Of a stretch of DNA of 14,489 nucleotides, positions 7,751-12,977 are shown piece by piece. The stretch's first letter is position 1; each line of letters begins with the position of its first letter. The notes below the pieces were generated by a model. The model worked only from the letters and a program-made list of their open reading frames with translations. It was not told where the DNA came from and did not search any database. Source of the stretch: CAZLNO01 sp964561005 (lineage in GTDB: Bacteria > Pseudomonadota > Alphaproteobacteria > Kiloniellales > Rhodovibrionaceae); the NCBI GenBank assembly GCA_964561005.1, contig CAZLNO010000096.1, positions 1-14,489 of the forward strand. Direction: 5' to 3'. Made by a program: the position numbers and the translations under genes.

Positions 7751-8779
7751 TCAGGCCAGGTAGAGGGCGTAGCCCGTCCCGGCCAGCACCGCGCCGGCGA
7801 AGCCGAAGGCGACATAGGCGAGGAACACCGGCGGGCGCACCAGGGCGAACACCGCGACGGCGGCCGGAATGCTGGTGACGCCGCCGGCGACCATGAAGGT
7901 CAGCGCCGCCCCCGGCGTCATCCCCAGGTCCATCAGCGCCGCCGTCGTCGGGATGGCGGCATAGCCGTTCAGGTAGGCCGGCGCGCCGACCAGGGCGGCC
8001 AGGGGAATGGCGAAGGCGCTCTCGCCGCCGACCCAGCGGCCCACCAGCTCCGCCGGGACGTAGGCCAGCATCAGGCTCTCCAGGAAGAACGCCAGCGTCA
8101 GCCACTTGCCCAGGAACCAGCCGTTGGTGCCGGCCGAGCGGGCGAAGGTGGCGCGCCGCGCCGGCTCGCGCCAGAACGCCCAGCGCACCGGCGCCGGGTC
8201 GCGCAGGCTGCCTGTGCCGCAGCAGCCCTTGACCGCCTGCTTCAGCGGGCTCTCGAAGGCGCCGAGGCGCAGCAGCGCCAGCATCGCCAGCCCGCCGCCC
8301 AGCCCCAGCCCGGCGGCGGCCAGCGTCTTGGCGACGGCGAACTCGAAGCCCAGCCCGCCGGCGGTGAGGACGAACAGCTCCGGGTCCATGATCGGCGAGG
8401 CCAGCCAGAACGCCATCACCGCCGGCAGCGGCATGCCCATCGCCAGCAGCGCGCCGACCAGCGGAATGACCCCGCAGGAGCAGAACGGCGACAGCGCCCC
8501 GAACACCGCCGCGGCGACGATCATCGCCAGCACCCGGCCGCTGAACGCGCGGGCCAGCAGGGCGTCGACCTGCGCCGCCTGGCTGTAGGCCGCCACCAGC
8601 ACGCCCAGCAGCAGGAAGGGCGCGATGCCCACGAGGCTCTCGGCGGTAAACACCAGACTCGCCTCGGCTTGCGCCGGCGCCACGACGGCGACGGCCGCGA
8701 CGGCGAGGGCGAGGGCGGCGACGACCGGGTCCACGCGCCGGACCCGGGCCAGGGTGGTGGTGAGCGCTTGATCGGTCAT
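7751..8779 (-). CDS. arsP: ArsP/DUF318-family permease, probable organoarsenical (or metal) efflux
   Basis: This polytopic inner-membrane protein of 342 residues has about eight to nine hydrophobic segments. It belongs to the DUF318 permease family. Hallmarks are SPFCSCGVIPLVGALL (Cys100, Cys102), AFWLASPIMDPE (123-134), and GAPAYLNGYAAIPT (265-278). A cytoplasmic loop at about 176-222 carries a vicinal pair Cys186-Cys187 (KGCCGTG). ArsP proteins export trivalent organoarsenicals such as methylarsenite and roxarsone(III); the related SO_0444 group is annotated as copper/zinc efflux. The ArsR neighbour with a cysteine pair favours arsenic. The start is the ATG with AAGGA seven bases upstream. 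It lies 105 bases downstream of arsR on the same strand, with a hairpin and an AT-rich dyad in the gap that may adjust its expression. Confidence 0.85.
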   Translation of the reverse strand: MTDQALTTTLARVRRVDPVVAALALAVAAVAVVAPAQAEASLVFTAESLVGIAPFLLLGVLVAAYSQAAQVDALLARAFSGRVLAMIVAAAVFGALSPFCSCGVIPLVGALLAMGMPLPAVMAFWLASPIMDPELFVLTAGGLGFEFAVAKTLAAAGLGLGGGLAMLALLRLGAFESPLKQAVKGCCGTGSLRDPAPVRWAFWREPARRATFARSAGTNGWFLGKWLTLAFFLESLMLAYVPAELVGRWVGGESAFAIPLAALVGAPAYLNGYAAIPTTAALMDLGMTPGAALTFMVAGGVTSIPAAVAVFALVRPPVFLAYVAFGFAGAVLAGTGYALYLA

Positions 8780-8794
8780 TGTCCGTTCCTTCTA

Positions 8795-8811
8795 GAATAT
8801 TCGTAATATCC
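8795..8811 (-). promoter_or_regulatory. Candidate ArsR operator before the permease
   Basis: A perfect AT-rich dyad ATATT-CGT-AATAT (8797-8809), with an outer G/C pair at 8795/8811, stands out from GC-rich surroundings. It lies 18 bases before the permease start. It resembles the dyad at 9217-9228 in front of arsR: AT arms around a CG core. Possibly ArsR binds here too. Inference from pattern only. Confidence 0.4.
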
Positions 8812-8829
8812 AGCCGCACGATAACGTCG

Positions 8830-8847
8830 GGCAGGCTTCAGCCTGCC
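8830..8847. repeat. Palindromic hairpin in the arsR-arsP gap
   Basis: GGCAGGCT-TC-AGCCTGCC is a perfect 8-bp inverted repeat. Part of it, GGCTTCAGCCTGCCG (8834-8848), is identical to 5726-5740, so it is an interspersed repeat copy. In the arsR-arsP transcript it would fold as a hairpin between the two cistrons and could reduce read-through or stabilise the upstream part. Confidence 0.6.
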
Positions 8848-8884
8848 GGCGCAAAGGCCTCGGCGTGCCAAGGCGTGCTTGCCG

Positions 8885-9190
8885 CTACGCCGCGTCCTCG
8901 CCGCGCGCCTCCGCGCAGCACTCCTCCGTCAGATAGCCCAGCAGGGCGTCCATCTCCGCGTAGTTGGCGCGGCAGATCAGGCTGGCGCCCTGACGCTCCT
9001 GGGCGATCAGGCCGACGTGCAGCAGCCGCTGCAGGTGGTGCGAGAGCGTCGAGGCGGGGATGTCCAGCCGCCGCTGGATCGCCCCCACCGGCAGGCCTTC
9101 CGCGCCGGCGCGCACCAGCGCGCGATAGATCTCCAGCCGCTTCGGCGCCCCCAGCGCCTCCAGCATCGTGGCGGCCTGCTGCGTGTCCAT
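8885..9190 (-). CDS. arsR: ArsR-family metalloid-responsive repressor with C-terminal Cys-Cys pair
   Basis: This winged-helix repressor of 101 residues releases DNA when arsenic binds its cysteines. The core MLEALGAPKRLEIYRALVRAG is followed by the recognition helix region ASTLSHHLQRLLHVGLI (46-62). The wing is QERQGASLICRAN, and the C-terminus is DALLGYLTEECC with Cys91-Cys92; Cys73 is the only other cysteine. It lacks the ELCVCDL motif of the E. coli-type ArsR. The Cys73/91/92 spacing matches, as I recall it, Cys83/101/102 of the methylarsenite-selective ArsR of Shewanella putrefaciens. The start chosen is the ATG at 9190 because GGAG lies nine bases upstream; an ATG nine bases earlier (9199) has GGAG directly against it. 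It is the first gene of a unit with the permease, from the promoter at 9222-9250. Confidence 0.9.
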   Translation of the reverse strand: MDTQQAATMLEALGAPKRLEIYRALVRAGAEGLPVGAIQRRLDIPASTLSHHLQRLLHVGLIAQERQGASLICRANYAEMDALLGYLTEECCAEARGEDAA

Positions 9191-9216
9191 GTGCCGCATC
9201 TCCGGTATTTCCAGGA

Positions 9217-9228
9217 TTATCGAAATAA
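9217..9228 (-). promoter_or_regulatory. Candidate ArsR operator at the arsR promoter
   Basis: TTAT-CGAA-ATAA is a dyad with 4-base arms. It covers the -10 box of the arsR promoter and the start of transcription. A larger imperfect repeat TATTTC (9206-9211) and GAAATA (9222-9227) overlaps it. Binding here would block RNA polymerase, giving autorepression. The pattern is seen; binding is inferred. Confidence 0.55.
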
Positions 9229-9250
9229 CTTTTTTCGGGGAGGTTGTCAA
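9222..9250 (-). promoter_or_regulatory. Promoter of the arsR-arsP unit
   Basis: On the minus strand a perfect TTGACA (9250-9245) is followed after exactly 17 bases by TATTTC (9227-9222). The predicted transcript start is near 9215, leaving a leader of about 25 bases before the arsR start. The candidate operator lies on the -10 box. Confidence 0.7.
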
Positions 9251-9264
9251 GCGGCATGGCGTTG

Positions 9265-9365
9265 GCGCCGGAAACGGCGCGGGGCGGGGACTCCGTCCCC
9301 GCCCCGAACGCTTTTTGCACTGCCCATGACGAGAACGTTCCGGTCGGGGGCAAGCCCCCAACCGG
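9265..9365. other. Cluster of three strong hairpins
   Basis: Three perfect or nearly perfect stems stand in a row. The first is GCGCCG-GAAA-CGGCGC (9265-9280), with a GNRA-type loop. It is followed without a gap by an 11-bp stem GGGGCGGGGAC-TCC-GTCCCCGCCCC (9281-9305) and, after six bases, a T5 run (9312-9316). The third is a 12-bp stem with one mismatch around CGGGGGC-AA-GCCCCC (9340-9365). On the plus strand the second plus T5 looks like a terminator, but no plus-strand gene precedes it. They may be stacked interspersed repeats or the end of an unrecognised RNA. They lie upstream of the arsR promoter, which reads away from them. Confidence 0.5.
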
Positions 9366-9555
9366 GGAATACGCGTAAATTAGACAAACGATTGCCACCG
9401 AGAAGATGCGTGTCGCAGGATGGAACCCGCGACCGGCAATGGAGTTGACCTGGTCCCATTGGGCCAGCGCCCGTACCCCGCAAGAAACTGACTAGTCAAG
9501 CGCCGCCATCCTTCGCCACACCACCGATATCGAGGCTTTTGCAGGGAGGAATACG
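9366..9555. other. Gene-free stretch between hairpin cluster and pseudogene
   Basis: I see no supported gene or RNA here. A TTGACC at 9445-9450 has no matching -10 box. The last bases carry a strong ribosome site, AGGGAGGA (9543-9550), belonging to the pseudogene that follows. Confidence 0.4.
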
Positions 9556-9813
9556 ATGCCCGCGACATCGGAAGACTTCCGCGCCGAGCTGACCCGTCGC
9601 TTGCGCGCGGCGGAACGAGAGGGGCAGGCATAGCTGGAAATATCGGCTGGCGAACTGCATCGAGCGGTTTGAGGCTATCCTGGACCGGAACACCGAATGC
9701 CGCTTTGTTGCCACAATATGAGACCGCAAATGCAGGCTGGCGACGAAATCCTCGCCACGCCGCCCAAGGGTAACGGCGCGTCACTGCGCGTGCGCTACAG
9801 GGTAAAGCGATGA
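9556..9813 (+). pseudogene. Small conserved hypothetical gene broken by two in-frame stop codons
   Basis: One continuous frame of 85 positions begins with an ATG preceded by AGGGAGGA. It reads MPATSEDFRAELTRRLRAAE, is stopped by TAG (9631-9633), continues LEISAGELHRAV, is stopped again by TGA (9670-9672), and continues GYPGPEHRMPLCCHNM to RVRYRVKR and a final TGA. It resembles a small hypothetical protein family I recall from alphaproteobacteria, with the pattern GELHR-VGGYPG--HRMPVCC and a C-terminal PPKGKGA run, function unknown. Spacing is intact: there is no frameshift, the second stop sits where Gly is expected, and the ribosome site is preserved. This suggests recent inactivation by point mutations. 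Without the first stop suppressed, only a 25-residue peptide would be made. Family recognition is from memory. Confidence 0.65.
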
Positions 9814-9925
9814 GGGCGCCGCCGCCGTCGTCACCTGGAACCTGCGCGATATGCGGGGCGGCGAACCGAGGTGGCCGGGACTTCGGGTTCTCACGCCGAC
9901 GGCGTACTTGCAGGAGGTCGCATGA
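9806..9925 (+). pseudogene. Remnant of a PIN-domain toxin (C-terminal end only)
   Basis: This frame reads AAAVVTWNLRDMRGGEP and then GLRVLTPTAYLQEVA before TGA at 9923-9925. It matches the last strand and helix of VapC-like PIN ribonucleases, where an hxTWNxRDF motif is followed by a G-x-x-VLTP-xxFL ending. The N-terminal three-quarters, with the first catalytic aspartates, is missing. A stop (9803-9805) closes the frame just upstream, and the preceding pseudogene in another frame takes its place. Its stop overlaps the ATG of the next frame as ATGA, the usual coupling of toxin-antitoxin pairs, which supports the reading. It is almost certainly non-functional. Confidence 0.6.
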
Positions 9926-10007
9926 GCACCTTGACCATTCGCCTGCCGGACGACAGGGCGGCCCGGCTGAAGGATCTGGCGCGCAGCCGGGGCGTCAGCG
10001 TCGCGCG
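9922..10007 (+). pseudogene. Truncated CopG/Arc-type (ribbon-helix-helix) antitoxin
   Basis: The ATG follows AGGAGGTCGC, an almost ideal ribosome site. The protein reads MSTLTIRLPDDRAARLKDLA and SRGVSV. This is the DNA-binding strand, first helix and turn of a ribbon-helix-helix antitoxin. After about residue 27 the expected second helix (usually NKLIEEL-like) is lost. The frame runs into Arg/Pro-rich nonsense through the palindromic repeat, staying open to 10320. Pairing with the PIN remnant by an ATGA overlap identifies a decayed toxin-antitoxin locus. The 15-base sequence at the break (9993-10007) recurs at 10261-10275. A product could still be translated but would lack the dimer-forming second helix. 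Confidence 0.65.
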
Positions 10008-10028
10008 CTCGCGGGCAGCCGAAAGTCC

Positions 10029-10163
10029 ACCTCCCCCACTTCTGGGGGAGGTCGGATCGCGCCAGCGATCCGGGTGGGGGCCACGGCGGTGGCGCCGGGC
10101 ACGCCGGCGGCTCGTCTCGCGCGGACGCCCCCACCCCATCCCTCCCCCACAAGTGGGGGAGGG
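10029..10163. repeat. 135-bp compound palindromic repeat element
   Basis: Hairpins are nested and stacked: ACCTCCCCCA-CTTC-TGGGGGAGGT (10029-10052), CGGATCGC-GCCA-GCGATCCG (10053-10072), a long-range pair GGGTGGGGGC (10072-10081) with GCCCCCACCC (10127-10136), and CCCTCCCCCAC-AA-GTGGGGGAGGG (10140-10163). The outer hairpins are near copies of each other. From memory such CTCCCCCAC-type elements are scattered in many copies in alphaproteobacterial genomes. This copy sits where the CopG gene is truncated. Confidence 0.75.
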
Positions 10164-10219
10164 CGGCTGCCGCGTCCGGTGGGGCGCCTTCGTGGGCTGC
10201 GTGCCTGCAAACGGGTCGG

Positions 10220-10270
10220 GCGTCCGCAAGCGTCCGCAAGCGTCCGCAAGCGTCAGCATCCGTCAGCGTC
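10220..10270. repeat. Decamer tandem repeat array
   Basis: Three perfect copies of CGTCCGCAAG (10221-10250) are followed by CGTCAGCATC and CGTCAGCGTC, five units of ten bases. The last unit is part of a 15-base sequence, CGTCAGCGTCGCGCG (10261-10275), that also ends the intact part of the CopG frame (9993-10007). It is probably a slippage product and is non-coding. The rest, 10276-10437, holds the leader of the thiolase gene, with a weak -10-like TAGGGT at 10401-10406 but no convincing -35. Confidence 0.65.
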
Positions 10271-10437
10271 GCGCGTGCACGGGCCGGCCTTCTCATTCGC
10301 CCCTTGAGGCACCTATATGAACCGTGAAGTGCACGCCCGGCGGCCCTGGCCCGGCTGTCCGGCCCGCCCGCGCCGACTCCCCAGGCGGCGGCGGGTCTGC
10401 TAGGGTCCGCGCGCATCGAGACACGGGAGGAGAGAGC

Positions 10438-11604
10438 ATGACCGCCTGCATCGTCGGCTGGAGCCACGCGCCCTTCGGCAAGCACGAGAACGACGACGTC
10501 GAGAGCCTGATCGCCCGGGTGGCGACCCAGGCCGTCGAAGACGCCGGGCTGGCGCCGGAGGACATCGACGAGATCGTGCTGGGCACCTATGGCGACGCCT
10601 TCTCGCCGCAGGGCTTCCCGGCCTCGCTGGTGCTCCAGAGCGACGAGCGCTTCCGCTTCAAGCCCGCCACGCACGTCGAGAACGCCTGCGCCACCGGCTC
10701 GGCCGCGATCCACGCCGGCCTCAAGTCCATCGGGGCGAAGCGCGCGCGCCATGTGCTCTGCGTCGGCGTCGAGAAGATGACCGGGCTGTCCAACCAGGAG
10801 ATCGGCCGCCTGCTGCTCAAGGCCGCCTACCTCAAGGAGGAAGGCGACATCGAGGGCGGCTTCGTCGGCGTCTTCGCCCGCATCGCCCAGAAGTACTTCC
10901 AGCAGCACGGCGACCAGTCCGACGCCCTGGCGGCCATCGCGGCGAAAAACCACCGGAACGGCGCCGTCAACCCCTACGCGCAGCTCCGCAAGGACCTGGG
11001 CTATGACTTCTGCCGCCAGGAGTCGGAGAAGAACCCCACGGTGGTCGCCCCGCTGAAGCGCACCGACTGCTCGCTGATCTCCGACGGCGCGGCGGCGCTG
11101 GTGCTGTCCGACACCGAGGCGGCGCTGTCCATGGACAAGGCGGTGATGCTGCGCGCGGCGGTGCAGGTGAACGACTTCCTGCCCATGAGCAAGCGCGACA
11201 TCACGGCCTTCGAGGGCTGCGCCGAGGCCTGGCAACGCGCCTTCGCCCAGTCGGGCGCGAAGCTGGAGGACCTCGACCTCGTGGAGACGCACGACTGCTT
11301 CACCATCGCCGAGCTGATCGAGTACGAGGCCATGGGCCTGACCCCGCGCGGCCAGGGCGCGCGGGCGGCGCTGGAGGGCTGGACCGGCAAGGACGGCAAG
11401 CTGCCGGTGAACCCCTCCGGCGGGCTGAAGAGCAAGGGCCACCCCATCGGCGCCACCGGCGTGTCCATGCACGTGATGGCGGCCATGCAGGTGACCGGGC
11501 AGGCCGGCGAGATGCAGATCGCCGACGCCAGCCTGGCCGGGGTGTTCAACATGGGCGGCGCCTGCGTGGCCAACTACGTCTCCATCCTGGAGCCGCTGCG
11601 CTGA
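10438..11604 (+). CDS. SCP-x-type thiolase family protein (acetyl-CoA acetyltransferase-like)
   Basis: Thiolases cleave or form 3-ketoacyl-CoA thioesters. This 388-residue protein has the nucleophilic Cys84 in HVENACATGSAAIHAG. It has the SCP-x/archaeal-type motif ETHDCFTIAELIEYEAMGL (His285) in place of the NEAFA loop of classical thiolases, and the catalytic His335 in NPSGGLKSKGHPIGATG. The C-terminus NMGGACVANYVSIL lacks the CxGxGxG cysteine loop. This places it in the sterol-carrier-protein-x branch, whose members act on branched or steroid side-chain CoA thioesters or on acetoacetyl-CoA. The substrate is not visible. The start is the ATG after GGGAGGAGAG; the open frame extends 38 codons upstream without support. 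Relatives often neighbour a DUF35 Zn-ribbon/OB-fold partner, absent here; the gene appears monocistronic. Confidence 0.88.
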   Translation: MTACIVGWSHAPFGKHENDDVESLIARVATQAVEDAGLAPEDIDEIVLGTYGDAFSPQGFPASLVLQSDERFRFKPATHVENACATGSAAIHAGLKSIGAKRARHVLCVGVEKMTGLSNQEIGRLLLKAAYLKEEGDIEGGFVGVFARIAQKYFQQHGDQSDALAAIAAKNHRNGAVNPYAQLRKDLGYDFCRQESEKNPTVVAPLKRTDCSLISDGAAALVLSDTEAALSMDKAVMLRAAVQVNDFLPMSKRDITAFEGCAEAWQRAFAQSGAKLEDLDLVETHDCFTIAELIEYEAMGLTPRGQGARAALEGWTGKDGKLPVNPSGGLKSKGHPIGATGVSMHVMAAMQVTGQAGEMQIADASLAGVFNMGGACVANYVSILEPLR

Positions 11605-11739
11605 GGGCGGGATGGCAAGGTCGCGTTAACGCTTTCCGGGCAAAATCGTCGGGCTCGGGGTGAGGGGGCGTGACACGGCGCACCTTTCCTCGAAGCGCGT
11701 GAAACGCAGCCGCCGCCGGAGCGGCCGGAGAACCTCGCC

Positions 11740-12048
11740 ATGCAGGCCGCCAGCCCGAACCGCTTTCGCCGGATGCCGTCGTCGCGCGATCGGCGTCGCC
11801 GGCTCGCGCTCGCGGGGGCGTTTCTGGCCGCCGGAGTCCTGGCGGGCTGCGCCACCGGCGATGTGCTGCCCGACGAGGCGCCGCCGCCCCCGCCGGAGGC
11901 CTCACCGGTGGTGGCGGGCGAGGTCAAGGCCGGTCCGCCCAAGCGGTATTGCTATCGCACCCTGGGCACCGTGGACTGCTACGCCAGCCGGCTCCCCGGT
12001 GCCGAGTCGCGCCGCCTCGACTGGTTCGATTCCGCCGATTACGACTAA
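11740..12048 (+). CDS. Small predicted lipoprotein with conserved CYRTLG-VDCY tail
   Basis: This protein of 102 residues has a strongly basic N-terminus (FRRMPSSRDRRRR), a hydrophobic segment LALAGAFLAAGV and a lipobox LAGC with the acylated Cys at residue 37. That marks it for lipid anchoring at the membrane. A Pro-rich linker (PPPPPEAS) follows, then a short C-terminal module with KRYCYRTLGTVDCYASRLPG and DWFDSADYD. I recall this tail from small uncharacterised alphaproteobacterial lipoproteins; the function is unknown. The two cysteines of the tail may form a disulfide in the periplasm. The start has GGAGAAC upstream; an internal ATG at residue 12 (11773) would give a more standard signal length but lacks a ribosome site. 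Its TAA stop abuts the repeat element that follows. The 135-base gap before it shows no clear promoter. Confidence 0.75.
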   Translation: MQAASPNRFRRMPSSRDRRRRLALAGAFLAAGVLAGCATGDVLPDEAPPPPPEASPVVAGEVKAGPPKRYCYRTLGTVDCYASRLPGAESRRLDWFDSADYD

Positions 12049-12164
12049 TACCGCCCGACATTTGAACAGACTCGTCCTTCGACAAGCTCAGGACGAGGTC
12101 CTCATGCTGAGCCTGTCGAAGCATGAGGCCGCCCAGACGTACGATTTCATTTGTCGGGCGGTAT
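12048..12164. repeat. 117-bp MITE-like palindromic element with 13-bp inverted ends
   Basis: The ends ATACCGCCCGACA (12048-12060) and TGTCGGGCGGTAT (12152-12164) are perfect inverted repeats. Inside are CTCGTCCT/AGGACGAG (12071-12097) and CCTCATGCT/AGCATGAGG (12100-12128), each with an 11-base loop. The loops are themselves complementary: CTTCGACAAGCTCAG against CTGAGCCTGTCGAAG, 14 of 15. Dinucleotides TA flank the inner CCG...CGG part, as for Tc1/IS630-type insertion. It fills the space between two convergent stop codons and could end transcription from both sides. From memory, the CTGAGCCTGTCGAAG core is common in alphaproteobacterial genomes. Confidence 0.75.
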
Positions 12165-12973
12165 CACTCCTCGTGCACCGCCTTGCGCACCATTCGCGTC
12201 ATGGTGTCGATCTCCGGGTCGCCGATCGGCCCGCCGTCGACGCCGCGCACGCGGCGCACGCAAAGGCTGTTGGTGACGAAGGCTTCCTCCGCGGCCAGCA
12301 GGTCGGCGAGGTCCAGGCGGGCGGCGGTCACGGGGAACAGCGCCATGACCGCCTCGCGCGCGATGCCGGGCAGCGCGCCCTCGGACACCGGCGGGGTGAC
12401 CAGCTCGCCGTCGATGACGGCGAAGATGCTGGCGATCGCCGTCTCCGCGACAAAGCCGGCGGTGTTGCACAGCAGCGCGTCGTCGTGGCCCCTCTGCTCG
12501 GCTTCCCGATAGGCCAGGAGGTTGTCCAGATAGCTCAGCGACTTGATCCGGCTGGCGGGCGAGAACTCGTTGCGCCGGACGCTCTTGGCGACGGTCAGCG
12601 ACAGCGGCGCGCACGGCGGCCGCATCGGGCTGGCGGTCATCAGGACGCTTGGCGGCCCGCAGCCCCGTGTCGAAAGCCCGCGTCCGGCGGCTCCGCGGGT
12701 CACGGTCAGCCGCAGCGCGCCGCGCCGGACCTCCTGGACCGACAGCAGCCGGGCGACGTCGGCGACCAGCGTCTCGCGGTTCGGCACGCCTTCGATCCCC
12801 AGCGTCGCCAGGCCCTCGTCGAGACGGTCGAGGTGGCGCGCCAGGCGAACGGCCGCGCCGTCGCGCACGGCGATCGTCTCGAAAACGCCGTCGCCCAGGG
12901 TCAGCCCCCGGTCCCGCGGCGAGATCGCCGGCGCGTCGTCCGGGTGGAGGGTGCCGTTGAAGAGATAGCTCAT
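12164..12973 (-). CDS. pabC: Class IV aminotransferase-fold enzyme, probable 4-amino-4-deoxychorismate lyase
   Basis: PabC is a PLP enzyme that splits aminodeoxychorismate into p-aminobenzoate and pyruvate for folate synthesis. This 269-residue protein has the class IV fold. Motifs are DRGLTLGDGVFETIAV (21-36), the PLP-binding Lys144 in SRIKSLSYLDNLLAYREA, Glu177 in GFVAETAIASIFAV, the phosphate-binding TPPVSEGALPGIAR (193-206) and the C-terminal VTNSLCVRRV. The motif around Lys144 also resembles D-amino-acid and branched-chain aminotransferases, so sequence alone does not fix the substrate. The position four bases after pabB on the same strand makes the lyase role most likely. The stop codon shares a base with the end of the inverted-repeat element. 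Confidence 0.85.
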   Translation of the reverse strand: MSYLFNGTLHPDDAPAISPRDRGLTLGDGVFETIAVRDGAAVRLARHLDRLDEGLATLGIEGVPNRETLVADVARLLSVQEVRRGALRLTVTRGAAGRGLSTRGCGPPSVLMTASPMRPPCAPLSLTVAKSVRRNEFSPASRIKSLSYLDNLLAYREAEQRGHDDALLCNTAGFVAETAIASIFAVIDGELVTPPVSEGALPGIAREAVMALFPVTAARLDLADLLAAEEAFVTNSLCVRRVRGVDGGPIGDPEIDTMTRMVRKAVHEE

Positions 12974-12977
12974 AAGC

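Noticed and set aside
9191..9361. Longer arsR start giving an N-terminal extension of 57 residues
   Set aside because: The extension would be translated through the operator, promoter and a GC hairpin; its sequence is Arg/Pro-rich and unlike the ArsR family.
9301..9555. A tRNA or attachment site near the decayed region
   Set aside because: No cloverleaf or T-loop GTTCRAATC sequence was found, and there is no integrase gene in the window.
9670..9672. TGA read as selenocysteine in the small conserved pseudogene
   Set aside because: The position is expected to be Gly, an additional upstream TAG also interrupts the frame, and no SECIS-like stem directly after the TGA was evident.
10220..10270. 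CRISPR-like array
   Set aside because: The units are 10 bases long with no spacers, so this is a simple tandem repeat; no cas genes are present.
9810..10307. Open frame of 165 codons over the PIN/CopG remnant region
   Set aside because: It is in a different frame from both recognisable remnants, and its translation is Arg/Pro/Gly-rich nonsense through the palindromic repeat.
9781..11472. Minus-strand open frame of 563 codons across the repeat region and the thiolase gene
   Set aside because: It is antisense to a clear thiolase, rich in Ala/Gly/His/Arg with no motif, and passes through palindromic repeats.
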